In this document: piece by piece, positions 1 through 8,534 of the stretch
Numbering within the stretch: position 1 is the stretch's first letter
Layout of the letters: every line of letters begins with the position of its first letter
DNA from: a bacterium
GTDB lineage: Bacteria; Electryoneota; RPQS01
Assembly (NCBI GenBank): GCA_020846695.1
Contig: JADLDM010000198.1
Location: 1 to 34,723, forward strand
DNA length: 34,723 nucleotides
Reading direction: 5' to 3'
Notes under the pieces: model-generated
What the model saw: the letters and a program-made list of their open reading frames with translations, nothing else
Databases searched by the model: none
Told to the model about the DNA's origin: nothing
Made by a program: the position numbers and the translations under genes

Positions 1-240
1 GGCTTTGGCGTAGGGGCAGTGGTTGCAGGTGAAGACCACGCACACTCCCTTTTTGCCTGCGAAGTCGGAGAGGGAGACGGACTTGTCATCCACATTGAGC
101 AAAGCGAATGCCGGAGCGGTTGCACCGATTTCGAGCGCGGCAGCGGAGATATTCTGGGGTAGAAGCAGTGCGCCTGCGATAGCGCAAAGTGCAAGAGAAA
201 CAGTGATAAGCAATCGCTTCGTGGAATTCATTTTGTTCAT
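1..240 (-). CDS. Redoxin/thioredoxin-fold protein (AhpC/TSA-like), N-terminal part, truncated by window edge
   Basis: Reverse strand from ATG at 240 reads MNKMNSTKRLLITVSLALCAIAGALLLPQNISAAALEIGATAPAFALLNVDDKSVSLSDFAGKKGVCVVFTCNHCPYAKA: signal peptide plus APAF..L.D and CNHCPYA redoxin motif; frame open to base 1. Not in the ORF track because it is partial. Confidence 0.85.
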   Translation of the reverse strand, partial: MNKMNSTKRLLITVSLALCAIAGALLLPQNISAAALEIGATAPAFALLNVDDKSVSLSDFAGKKGVCVVFTCNHCPYAKA

Positions 241-388
241 CCTGTGTGTTGTGGATTAGCTCGTCGTGTAGTGTTCATCCGCGCATCTTCTGCGCGCTTG
301 CAATATTGAGTGTGAAGTATTATTCTCAAGTTCGAAAGGCCCTGCCAAGTTAAGGGCCGGAAACGACAATATCAACCCCGGAGGGAGC

Positions 389-745
389 ATGCTGCACACC
401 TTTTGTCATGTCGAAATTCCGACTACGGATCTGGCCAAGGCCAAGAACTTCTATGAATCGTTATTTGGTTGGCAGGTGATGCCGATGATGGAGAATTACT
501 GGTACATCACTTTGGCGGGTGAGGCCAAGGGGCAATCGGGCGGACTGGTGAAGGTGGATGCAGTCAAGGATTCCGATGCGCAGGCCTATGTGGAAGTGGA
601 AGAAGTTACGGCTACGTTGAAGAAGGCCGAATCGCTCGGCGCAAAAGTGATTGACGAAAAGCGCGCGCTGCCCAATGACATGGGTTTCATCGGCATGTTC
701 CAGACGGAAGACGGATTCAAGCTGGGATTGTTCTCGACGAAGTAG
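389..745 (+). CDS. VOC family protein (glyoxalase/bleomycin-resistance-like)
   Basis: 118 aa, FCHVEIPTTDLAKAKNFYESLFGWQV...GGLV...YVEVEEV; GGAGGG ribosome-binding site just upstream. Confidence 0.88.
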   Translation: MLHTFCHVEIPTTDLAKAKNFYESLFGWQVMPMMENYWYITLAGEAKGQSGGLVKVDAVKDSDAQAYVEVEEVTATLKKAESLGAKVIDEKRALPNDMGFIGMFQTEDGFKLGLFSTK

Positions 746-747
746 CC

Positions 748-773
748 AGAGCGCACGCAGTGCGGCACTACAT
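748..773 (+). repeat. Dispersed repeat A, copy 1 (AGAGCGCACGCAGTGCGGCACTACAT)
   Basis: Same 25-mer at 1550-1574 (+) and, with one substitution, at 31315-31339 (-). Confidence 0.85.
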
Positions 774-784
774 CAGCCCCTAAC

Positions 785-1159
785 ATGGTCGTCAAGAAAT
801 TTACAGATTGTGAAGAATTCATCGCGGGTGACGGCACGATTCTCCGCGAATTACTGCATCCTGACAAAGAGCCGCTCGAGTTAAGGTATTCACTCGCTCA
901 CGCGAAGCTCAAGGTTGGCGAGACGTCGTATCTTCACACACTGAGTGTGTCCGAAGTCTACTACATCTTAAGAGGGAAGGGGCTCATGGAGGTAAACGCG
1001 GAAAGGGCCGAGGTGGGTCCCGGCGACACGATCTATATTCCGCCGGGTGCGAAACAGCGGATTACGAGCCTGGGGCCGGAGGAGTTGGAGTTCTTATGTA
1101 TCGTGGATCCGGCGTGGAAAGCGGCAGACGAGCGGGTGCTCGGAGGGGATGGGGGCTGA
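785..1159 (+). CDS. Cupin domain protein
   Basis: 124 aa; LHTLSVSEVYYILRGKGLMEVNAERAEVGPGDTIYIPPGAKQRITSLGPEELEFLCIVDPAW is a classic cupin-2 pattern. Confidence 0.88.
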   Translation: MVVKKFTDCEEFIAGDGTILRELLHPDKEPLELRYSLAHAKLKVGETSYLHTLSVSEVYYILRGKGLMEVNAERAEVGPGDTIYIPPGAKQRITSLGPEELEFLCIVDPAWKAADERVLGGDGG

Positions 1160-1461
1160 GGGATGGGGGATGGAACCTGAGATTTGGGACCTGAGACCTG
1201 TGCTGATCAGTGCCTATAAGATAACACAATAGGTTAGAAACATCAAGAGAACGCCGTTCAAATAATACAGCAGTTTACGAAAATAGTTCTAAAAACGGAG
1301 GCGAGCTGAACGGTTTGCTTTTGTTTTTTGTGGAGATGGGGGGAGGAGGCAGGGGGAGAATTTCTCTGATTCGCATGGTTGTATTCCAATTTTCGTAAGG
1401 CGAGCGTATATTGTATGGTGGAAATGGCGACAGGAAAGTCGTCATCCATCGTCCCAAGGTC

Positions 1462-1542
1462 GTCATCCTGAAGGTCGTGTGTGAGATGGTCGGATATCTC
1501 CGGAGGGGTCCTTCACATCGCCAAGCCTACGTTCAGGATGAC
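1462..1542. repeat. Inverted-repeat-bounded element (repeat E, copy 1): GTCATCCTGAA ... TTCAGGATGAC
   Basis: 11-bp perfect inverted repeat bounding 81 bp; related ends (TTCTGTCATCCT/AGGATGACAGAA) recur at 31395-31514. Confidence 0.6.
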
Positions 1543-1549
1543 AGAATTG

Positions 1550-1574
1550 AGAGCGCACGCAGTGCGGCACTACA
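1550..1574 (+). repeat. Dispersed repeat A, copy 2
   Basis: AGAGCGCACGCAGTGCGGCACTACA, identical to the core of 748-772. Confidence 0.85.
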
Positions 1575-1605
1575 AGAGGGATACGGATTGCGGCGGAGCA
1601 TATCG

Positions 1606-1630
1606 GCAGCCACAGGGGCAGCCGCTACAA
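1606..1630 (+). repeat. Dispersed repeat B, copy 1 (GCAGCCACAGGGGCAGCCGCTACAA)
   Basis: Near-identical copies at 6647-6671, 7884-7908 and 12574-12598. Confidence 0.85.
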
Positions 1631-1804
1631 TTCCCGCTCGGCGAAAAGAGTCTTTCTCTTTTCTAGCAGCGACCTCCTGGTCGCTGATCAAATCCGCGCG
1701 ACCGGGAGCCTTGCAGGACAGAGTTGCGACAAGAAGGGATTGAATAATTTCGCCGTTGTGGCTCTCCAGAGCCGCAACGTCTGTTGCATTGCCGGTGTGG
1801 ACAC

Positions 1805-1851
1805 CCACAACGGCGGGGAGAGCGGGCACAGCTTGCTGTGCCCCTACGATA
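1805..1851 (+). repeat. Dispersed repeat C, copy 1 (47 nt, contains GGGCACAG-CTTG-CTGTGCCC hairpin)
   Basis: Aligns without gaps to 4161-4207 (37/47 by eye), with compensatory changes in the hairpin stem. Confidence 0.8.
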
Positions 1852-1870
1852 CGATAGGAACGCACATTTT

Positions 1871-1895
1871 CGATATTCATTTTTCAGATTTCAAT
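1871..1895 (-). repeat. Short repeat G, copy 1 (reverse orientation)
   Basis: Reverse complement ATTGAAATCTGAAAAATGAATATCG matches 21/25 of ATTGAAAATCGAAAAATGAAAATCG at 4019-4043. Confidence 0.55.
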
Positions 1896-1915
1896 TTTTT
1901 TCGGGGATTCCGCAC

Positions 1916-4063
1916 ATGACACGTCTCATCACTCTCCTCATCGCCTTCCTGCTCGCTCAGAGCGCGTTTGCACAAGCACCGGATACACTGTGGACACGGA
2001 CGTATGGTGGAAGTGGATTCGATCAAGGCACCGATCTTCTGGTTAGGCAAGGGGGAGGATACCTACTGTCGGGGTCTTCCTCTTTGGTAGGACAATCAAA
2101 TATCAATTTCTGGGCTGTTGCAACTGACCTGAACGGACAGGTTGTTTGGGACAAGAGATTTGGTGGCAGCAACATTGAATGGTGTCACGCTGTGTGTGAG
2201 GCCAACGATAGTGAGTACCTTCTTGCTGGATATACTAGATCATTTGGAGCGCAGGGTGCTGACGGATGGGTAGTGAAAGTTAATGCTAGTGGTGACAGCG
2301 TTTGGAGCGCTAGGTTCGGAGGGATTTCTGACGACCTGTTCACAACGGTAATTAAGGCAAACGATGGCGGGTACATTCTGGCGGGTGGGACAACTTCGTA
2401 CGGCGCGGGAGCATACGACTTCTACGTTGTGAAGATTAACTCGCTTGGATCCGTCGTATGGACCAAAACGTACGGCGGCGGAAGCACAGAAGTTTGTTAT
2501 TCGGCTTGCCAAGAGTCGAATGGCAACTTGATATTTGCTGGTGTGACTTATTCATTTGGGTCGGGTGGACAGGATTTTTGGGTATTGAAGACTACGGCTA
2601 ATGGGGATAGCATTTGGAGCCGCACCCTAGGCGGTTCTTACCACGAGCAGTGTGAGACTGTTCGACTTTCTGATGAAGGCGATGTCATTGCTTCGGGATA
2701 CACAACCTCATTCGCAAGTGGGCAAGAAGACTTCTGGCTAACAGCGCTCTCCTCCGATGGGGACAGTCTATGGAGCAAGAGTCATGGAATGTATAACGGC
2801 GAAGTGTGTAATTCCATAGTGCCTTCTTCAGATGGCGGCTATCTACTGGCAGGATTTACAACTTCGATTGGAGCGGGTAATGGCGACTTTTGGATTCTTA
2901 AGACTGACGATATAGGCGACAGTCTTTGGAGCAAGACCATTGGTGTACCCGCAGCAGACGATTGTTATGGAGCATTACAGTTGCCCGACGGAGGCTATTT
3001 GTTAGTGGGATACACTAATTATGACGGCGGGAACGTGAGCGACATGTGGCTCGTGAAGACTCAGCCTGATCCAGCGCATTCTAGGGTCATTCAACCAAAT
3101 GGAACAGAGTTTCTCACCATACTTTCAAATTACAATGTTGCTTGGACTGGCCCTCGGTTTGATGGTGGTGTTACAATTGCTCTCAATCGCCGCTACCCGG
3201 TCGGTTTGTGGGAAGTGATTACGGATTCGACGGAAAATGACGGGGAGTATGCGTGGTTTGTGACGGATCCGCTTTCGGATAGTTGCAGGATTAGGATTTG
3301 CGCGGTGCAGGATACATTCTGTGATATTTCGGATGGGAATTTTTCGATTGTTAGTTCGCAGGGGTATTTGGCTTTGGTGAGATCGAGTGCGCCGAATAGT
3401 CCGGTCTTGAATTGGAACGCGGGGGTAACGGAATGTCCTGCTTCAAAGCAAGAGTGGTTCAGACTGAAAAATTTTGGAAGTGAGGCGGTGGTTGTGTTTC
3501 AACCCTTGGAGCCCCCTTCGGGGGAGTTCTATCGTTCTACAGCTTGCGGGAGCTTCTTTGCGCTTGCTCCGAATCAGATGAGTGCGTGTTCACTTTCTCT
3601 TTCATTCCAGCCGACTTCGGATGGAATGAAATTGGACACACTCAGTGTGCAGACGGATGCGGTGAATGGAGTGGGCGGCTATGTGAAGATTCCGCTATCA
3701 GGAGAACAGATTTCCACACCGGCGTCGCCGGAAGTGGGGATCCTGCCGCAGGACGAAGATGTGACGCTCTATTGGTCTGTGGTGGATACGTCGCTGGGAG
3801 GCTGTGCGGTGTCAGTCCAGCGCTATCTGGTTTTCTATTCGCCGAGCGAAGCGGGACCTTTTTACTATCACGGCTGGACGGCGGGGACGAGCTATACGCA
3901 CGTCGGAGTGGTCACCTACGCGCAGAGTCAATTCTATCAGGTTGTGGCGACGGATGTGCCTGCGGCGGTGTTGGCGAATTTGCGGGAAGGGATGGAGATG
4001 GGAGAGGCGATGGGGAAAATTGAAAATCGAAAAATGAAAATCGAAATGACAGAGAAGAATTGA
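1916..4063 (+). CDS. Secreted seven-repeat beta-propeller-like protein with C-terminal Ig/ASH-like and FN3-like regions
   Basis: Preferred ATG at 1916 gives signal peptide MTRLITLLIAFLLAQSAFAQA; then seven in-register ~52-aa repeats (SLWSKTxGG..xxC...DGGYLLAGYTTSFGAGxxDFWVLKTxxxGD). The ORF-track start at 1784 runs through repeat C. Confidence 0.85.
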   Translation: MTRLITLLIAFLLAQSAFAQAPDTLWTRTYGGSGFDQGTDLLVRQGGGYLLSGSSSLVGQSNINFWAVATDLNGQVVWDKRFGGSNIEWCHAVCEANDSEYLLAGYTRSFGAQGADGWVVKVNASGDSVWSARFGGISDDLFTTVIKANDGGYILAGGTTSYGAGAYDFYVVKINSLGSVVWTKTYGGGSTEVCYSACQESNGNLIFAGVTYSFGSGGQDFWVLKTTANGDSIWSRTLGGSYHEQCETVRLSDEGDVIASGYTTSFASGQEDFWLTALSSDGDSLWSKSHGMYNGEVCNSIVPSSDGGYLLAGFTTSIGAGNGDFWILKTDDIGDSLWSKTIGVPAADDCYGALQLPDGGYLLVGYTNYDGGNVSDMWLVKTQPDPAHSRVIQPNGTEFLTILSNYNVAWTGPRFDGGVTIALNRRYPVGLWEVITDSTENDGEYAWFVTDPLSDSCRIRICAVQDTFCDISDGNFSIVSSQGYLALVRSSAPNSPVLNWNAGVTECPASKQEWFRLKNFGSEAVVVFQPLEPPSGEFYRSTACGSFFALAPNQMSACSLSLSFQPTSDGMKLDTLSVQTDAVNGVGGYVKIPLSGEQISTPASPEVGILPQDEDVTLYWSVVDTSLGGCAVSVQRYLVFYSPSEAGPFYYHGWTAGTSYTHVGVVTYAQSQFYQVVATDVPAAVLANLREGMEMGEAMGKIENRKMKIEMTEKN
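4019..4043 (+). repeat. Short repeat G, copy 2
   Basis: ATTGAAAATCGAAAAATGAAAATCG; lies inside the 3' end of the propeller CDS. Confidence 0.5.
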
Positions 4064-4065
4064 GA

Positions 4066-4103
4066 ACCCCCTTCTCATTCCCCCGCTGAAGCGAGGGAAG
4101 GGC
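4066..4103 (+). repeat. Dispersed hairpin repeat D, copy 1 (directly after stop codon)
   Basis: TTCCC-c-CGCT-GA-AGCG-a-GGGAA (4078-4099); same topology as 10721-10762 and 12481-12524. Confidence 0.65.
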
Positions 4104-4160
4104 GGATTTTGAGAGAGACATTGCGGTCCCTTCACTGCCTTCGAGGGCAAGTCTGGAGAG

Positions 4161-4207
4161 CCACAACGGCGGTGAAAACGGACACAATGTATTGTGTCCC
4201 TACGATA
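4161..4207 (+). repeat. Dispersed repeat C, copy 2 (GGACACAA-TGTA-TTGTGTCC hairpin)
   Basis: Gap-free alignment with 1805-1851. Confidence 0.8.
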
Positions 4208-4307
4208 GGGACATCACAACAGAACCGAGATTACGGGCGGGTGAAGAACCTGCTCTTTTTTGTTAGTGAAATAATATCATAGATTTAGAATCACCGGAAA
4301 TTGAAAT

Positions 4308-4347
4308 TTGCCGGACTCCGAGGGAATTCCTATATTATAGATTCCCT
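4308..4347 (+). promoter_or_regulatory. Putative sigma70-like promoter of the aconitase gene with overlapping inverted repeat
   Basis: TTGCCG (4308) - 17 nt - TATATT (4331); 7-bp inverted repeat AGGGAAT (4321-4327)/ATTCCCT (4341-4347) flanks the -10. Confidence 0.5.
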
Positions 4348-4370
4348 AACCGATAAGGAAATTTAGACCC

Positions 4371-6632
4371 ATGATTCGCGTTGAATCCACGCCGGAATTT
4401 GTGGCGGCTGCGTACCTGAAGATGGAAGAGCGGATTGCAGTCGCTCGGAAGAAGCTCGGGCGCCCGCTGTCGCTTGCTGAGAAGATTATTTTAGGACACT
4501 TGGATGATCCCAAGACCGATGACCTGACACCGGGAACGAGCTATTTGCAGCTCAGGCCCGATCGAGTTGCGATGCAGGATGCGACGGCGCAGATGGCCTT
4601 GTTGCAATTCATGTCGGCGGGTTTGAAGAGTGTCGCGGTGCCGACGACGGTGCATTGCGATCACCTGATTCAGGCGCGGCTTGGCGCCGATGACGATCTC
4701 AAGAATGCGGTCGTGACGAACAAAGAGGTGTACGATTTTCTCAGATCGGTATCGCAGAAATACAATATCGGTTTTTGGAAACCGGGCGCGGGAATTATTC
4801 ATCAGGTTGTGCTGGAGCAATACGCATTTCCCGGCGGGATGATGATCGGCACGGATTCGCACACGCCGAATGCGGGCGGGCTTGCGATGTTTGCCTCCGG
4901 TGTGGGCGGCGCGGATGCGGTGGATGTGATGGCCGGATTGCCGTGGGAGGTTTTGTATCCGCAGCGCATCGGTGTGCATCTGAAAGGAAAGATGAGCGGA
5001 TGGGCCGCGCCGAAAGATATTATTCTCGTTTTGCTCGGCATTCTTACCGTAAAGGGCGGAACGAATGCGGTGATCGAATATTTCGGTGAAGGCGCCGCGG
5101 CGGTTTCGGCAACCGGTAAGGGGACGATTTGCAATATGGGCGCGGAACTCGGCGCAACGACGTCGGTCTTCCCATATGATTCCGCGATGGAGCGCTACCT
5201 GAATGCAACGGAGAGAACCGCGCTTTCAGACCTTGCCAACAAGCACAAACATCTGCTGACGGCAGACGAAGAAGTGTTGAAATCACCGGAGAAGTATTTT
5301 GACAAGGTGATAGAGATTGATCTGAGCAAGTTGGAGCCTTATGTTGTCGGTCCGCATTCACCGGATGCGGCGCGTCCGATTTCTGAATTGAAGAAGGCCG
5401 CACAGGAGAATGGCTGGCCTGTGAATTTGACGAGCGCGCTGATCGGCTCCTGTACGAATTCCTCCTATGAAGATATTTGCCGCGCGGCGGATATTGCGGA
5501 TCAGGTTTCGGCAAAGGGCAAGAAGGCCGCGATTCAACTGTGGGTCACACCGGGCAGCGAGCAGATTTTTCAGACCATCAAGCGCGACGGTCAGATGCAG
5601 AGATTGGAAAAGGTCGGCGCGACGGTATTGGCGAATGCTTGCGGGCCGTGCATCGGACAGTGGCGGCGCGATGACATGAATCCCGATCAGGCCAATTCGA
5701 TCATCTCATCCTACAACAGAAATTTTCCCGGAAGAAATGACGGCTCGCCGAATACGCTTTCATTCCTGACGAGTCCTGAGATCACCGTTGCGTATGCGAT
5801 GGCCGGAACGCTCGCATTTGATCCGTTAAATGATGAGATTCCGGGAATGGGTTTCAAGTTGAAGGCTCCCGCTCCCGCACCCGACCTTCCCGCGAACGGC
5901 TACATCAAGGATGAGACCGGATATCTTGCTCCCGCGACGGGTGACGTGGAAGTGATTGTGAAGCCTGAATCGGATCGTTTGCAGAAGCTCGATCCCTTCG
6001 CGAAGTGGGACGGCAAGGACTATCTTGATCTACCACTGCTTGTGAAGGCCAAGGGGAAGTGCACAACGGATCACATTTCGCCTGCGGGAAAGTGGCTGAA
6101 GTATCGCGGGCATTTGGATAATATCTCGAACAACATGTTTGAAGGCGCGATCAATGCATTCGATGGTGAGCGCGGAGTGGTGACGCATCCTTTGAGCGGT
6201 GAGAAGAAGATCTCGATCTCGAAAGCGGCGCGGGATGTGAAGGCTGCGGGGTTGAAGTGGGTTGCGGTGGGCGATGAGAATTACGGTGAAGGCTCGTCAC
6301 GCGAACACGCAGCGATGTCACCGAGGTTTTTGGGCTGCGGCGCGGTGATCACACGGAGTTTCGCGCGTATTCACCAGAGCAATCTGAAGAAGCAAGGCAT
6401 TTTGCCATTGACATTTCAGAATCCCGCGGACTATGAAAAGATTCAGGAAGGCGATAAGATTTCGCTTCTGGGTCTTGCGGAACTTTCACCGGGTAAGCCC
6501 GTGAAGATGATTGCCAAGCACGCGAACGGAACATCCGACGAGATGCTGCTCAACCAGACACTGAATGCAGAACAGATTGCGTGGTTCAGAGCGGGGAGCG
6601 CGCTGAATTTGTTGAGGGAGAAGGCGAAGTAG
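4371..6632 (+). CDS. acn: Aconitate hydratase (mitochondrial-type)
   Basis: 753 aa; [90 protein letters not shown]. Confidence 0.97.
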   Translation: MIRVESTPEFVAAAYLKMEERIAVARKKLGRPLSLAEKIILGHLDDPKTDDLTPGTSYLQLRPDRVAMQDATAQMALLQFMSAGLKSVAVPTTVHCDHLIQARLGADDDLKNAVVTNKEVYDFLRSVSQKYNIGFWKPGAGIIHQVVLEQYAFPGGMMIGTDSHTPNAGGLAMFASGVGGADAVDVMAGLPWEVLYPQRIGVHLKGKMSGWAAPKDIILVLLGILTVKGGTNAVIEYFGEGAAAVSATGKGTICNMGAELGATTSVFPYDSAMERYLNATERTALSDLANKHKHLLTADEEVLKSPEKYFDKVIEIDLSKLEPYVVGPHSPDAARPISELKKAAQENGWPVNLTSALIGSCTNSSYEDICRAADIADQVSAKGKKAAIQLWVTPGSEQIFQTIKRDGQMQRLEKVGATVLANACGPCIGQWRRDDMNPDQANSIISSYNRNFPGRNDGSPNTLSFLTSPEITVAYAMAGTLAFDPLNDEIPGMGFKLKAPAPAPDLPANGYIKDETGYLAPATGDVEVIVKPESDRLQKLDPFAKWDGKDYLDLPLLVKAKGKCTTDHISPAGKWLKYRGHLDNISNNMFEGAINAFDGERGVVTHPLSGEKKISISKAARDVKAAGLKWVAVGDENYGEGSSREHAAMSPRFLGCGAVITRSFARIHQSNLKKQGILPLTFQNPADYEKIQEGDKISLLGLAELSPGKPVKMIAKHANGTSDEMLLNQTLNAEQIAWFRAGSALNLLREKAK

Positions 6633-6646
6633 GGACATGACGATCT

Positions 6647-6671
6647 GCAGCCACAGGGGCAGCAGCTACAA
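6647..6671 (+). repeat. Dispersed repeat B, copy 2
   Basis: GCAGCCACAGGGGCAGCAGCTACAA. Confidence 0.85.
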
Positions 6672-6681
6672 CCAAGATTGA

Positions 6682-6707
6682 AAAAGCCCTGCGAAAGCGG
6701 GGCTTTT
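6682..6707. terminator. Bidirectional intrinsic terminator between convergent acn and alr
   Basis: AAAAGCCCTGC-GAAA-GCGGGGCTTTT: 11-bp stem (one T.G) with GNRA loop and A/T tracts on both sides. Confidence 0.85.
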
Positions 6708-7822
6708 CATTCGGAGAATGTTCGCGAGGGTTTTCGTTGCGTGAGCCAGGTGGTGAGTTCGTAGGGCAGCGCGCCGATCAGCGGAGCGAGTTCATAGAGA
6801 TAAAGTGTGCGGCCATTTTGCTTTCCCCAGAAGACAACTTCGGAATCAAGATCGGGTCTTGTTCGCGAGAAGAGATAGGAAGAGTTCTTTGACATCACGC
6901 CGACGAGTGGGCACGACTTGCCATTCAAGAGAACACTTGCTTGATTGACAATCGAGCGAGGATAGCCGGTTGAGAATCCAAGATTGATTTCGGCACCGAA
7001 ACCGTCATAGGGCGCGCGAAAGAAATGCGGAGTGGGATAGCCCTGTCCCTTTTTCAAGGGTCGCACGCTGATCACTTTGCCGTGCAAGGTCATCACGGGT
7101 TCAAGCGGAAGAAGCGAGGCCACGTCGCGCGAAGGAGGTTGACCGTAGAGCGCGATTCCGGTTCGCACAAGATTGCCGGGGACTTCGGGAAGCGCGACGG
7201 CTGCCGCGGAGTTTGCAAGGTGCGTGTATTTCGGTTGAATGCCAAGCGAATTTGCAAGCTCTATAATCCGGGTGAAGATTTCGATTTGCATAAGTCCCTT
7301 GTCGCGATCCTTGGGACCTGAATAGGCAAGATGCGAATAGATCGCTTCAATTTGCAAGTGTTTCATCCGCGCGATATTTTTGAGAGTCTCTTCAGCGCGT
7401 GTGTGATGAATCCCGACGCGGCCCAAACCGGTATCGAATTTCAGATGTGTGGCAATCGGCTTTCCGAGTTGGCGCGAGACGGACTCCAGATACTCGACTT
7501 TGTACCATGACGTTGCTGCACAGGCAAGATCATATTCAAGAAAGTGCTTGATAGGTTTGCCGACCCAATCCGTCATCACGAGAATCGGTTTGCTGATGCC
7601 GGACTTGCGAAGTTGAATTCCCTCGTCAGGCGAACTCACTCCAAAGCCCGCACAACCCTCTCTGTCGAGAGTTTTGGAGCACTCAATCAATCCGTGGCCG
7701 TATGCATTCCACTTGACGACGGCGAGCACGCCTTTGGGTGCAACGCGCGATTGCAGTGCGCGGAAGTTTGATTTCAGCGCATCGAGGTCAATGCGGATGT
7801 GTTCGGAGAGGTCGAGGATCAC
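6707..7822 (-). CDS. alr: Alanine racemase family protein (divergent)
   Basis: 371 aa; VVKWNAYGHG (PLP Lys), HLKFDTGLGRVGI, HLANSAAA, VRTGIALYG; MDQ region reads VGVMSKNSS. Confidence 0.87.
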   Translation of the reverse strand: MILDLSEHIRIDLDALKSNFRALQSRVAPKGVLAVVKWNAYGHGLIECSKTLDREGCAGFGVSSPDEGIQLRKSGISKPILVMTDWVGKPIKHFLEYDLACAATSWYKVEYLESVSRQLGKPIATHLKFDTGLGRVGIHHTRAEETLKNIARMKHLQIEAIYSHLAYSGPKDRDKGLMQIEIFTRIIELANSLGIQPKYTHLANSAAAVALPEVPGNLVRTGIALYGQPPSRDVASLLPLEPVMTLHGKVISVRPLKKGQGYPTPHFFRAPYDGFGAEINLGFSTGYPRSIVNQASVLLNGKSCPLVGVMSKNSSYLFSRTRPDLDSEVVFWGKQNGRTLYLYELAPLIGALPYELTTWLTQRKPSRTFSE

Positions 7823-7883
7823 GAGAAAAGAGGCGGGGGTACCGCCTCAGAAAAAACAAAAATCGAAAACAGAAACCAGATCC

Positions 7884-7908
7884 GCAGCCACGGGGGCAGC
7901 GGCTACAA
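7884..7908 (+). repeat. Dispersed repeat B, copy 3
   Basis: GCAGCCACGGGGGCAGCGGCTACAA. Confidence 0.85.
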
Positions 7909-7916
7909 CCAAGGCG

Positions 7917-8534
7917 CTAGTAGTTGACGTTGTTTTTTGCGCCGGAGAGTTTGGCGAGTTCGCGCTGAGCAAAGACCGAGGCATCGGTTCCGGCGAATTG
8001 CGGATCGGTAAGCATGGCTTCGAGAGCTTTAATGCGCTCATTCTTGTCTTTGTGAGCCATTGCGCGATCAAACTCGGAGCGCGCGAGTTCATTACGCGCA
8101 AGTTGTCCGGCCTGCGTATTTTGGAAATCGCGCGCGCATTCGGTAATGCGTCCCGCGTCGTAGAGCGCCTGTGCGGCTTTTTCGCGGGCTTGAATTGAAG
8201 CGGGAGTGTCCGCGAAGTTCTTCAGGATTTCGTCAATCTGTCCCGCATCAAGCAGCTGTTGCGCCTTGCGATTCTTGGCTTCGCGGACGGAAGGTGTGTC
8301 TGCATACTCCTTCAAGACGCGATCAATTTCGCCGTCATTCAGAAGTTTCGCGGCGAGCGCGGCGCGAGCCTGCTGCGCGACGGGTTCATCCGGATATTTC
8401 GCGATGACCTCTTCGTATTTTCCGTCATCGTAGAGATTCTTTGCTCGCTCCGCAGGAGTTGCGCATGCCGAAATCAGCAGCGCCACTAACAGCGCGAGGA
8501 GCATCAAGAGTCTTTGAGCGTGATTCCGCGTCAT
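7917..8534 (-). CDS. Lipoprotein with four ~30-aa TPR-like helical repeats (paralog of the neighbouring gene)
   Basis: Lipobox LLISAC; repeats AKNLYDDGKYEEVIAKYPDEP.../LAAKLLNDGEIDRVLKEYADTP.../AQQLLDAGQIDEILKNFADTP.../AQALYDAGRITECARDFQNTQ; start overlaps upstream stop (TGATG). Confidence 0.82.
   Translation of the reverse strand: MTRNHAQRLLMLLALLVALLISACATPAERAKNLYDDGKYEEVIAKYPDEPVAQQARAALAAKLLNDGEIDRVLKEYADTPSVREAKNRKAQQLLDAGQIDEILKNFADTPASIQAREKAAQALYDAGRITECARDFQNTQAGQLARNELARSEFDRAMAHKDKNERIKALEAMLTDPQFAGTDASVFAQRELAKLSGAKNNVNY

Noticed and set aside
1141-1210. G-rich stretch (GGGGATGGGGGCTGAGGGATGGGGGATGG), possible G-quadruplex
   Set aside because: It has G-runs compatible with a quadruplex, but it overlaps the end of the cupin CDS and there is no other evidence of function; low-complexity spacer is the simpler reading.
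1258-1880. Several short ORFs in both strands (e.g. 1411-1743 +, 1533-1880 -)
   Set aside because: They are translations of the dispersed-repeat island (shared SAATGAAAT-like peptides come from repeat B); no RBS or domain support.
1784-1915. N-terminal extension of the propeller ORF
   Set aside because: It reads through repeat C; ATG 1916 gives a clean signal peptide.
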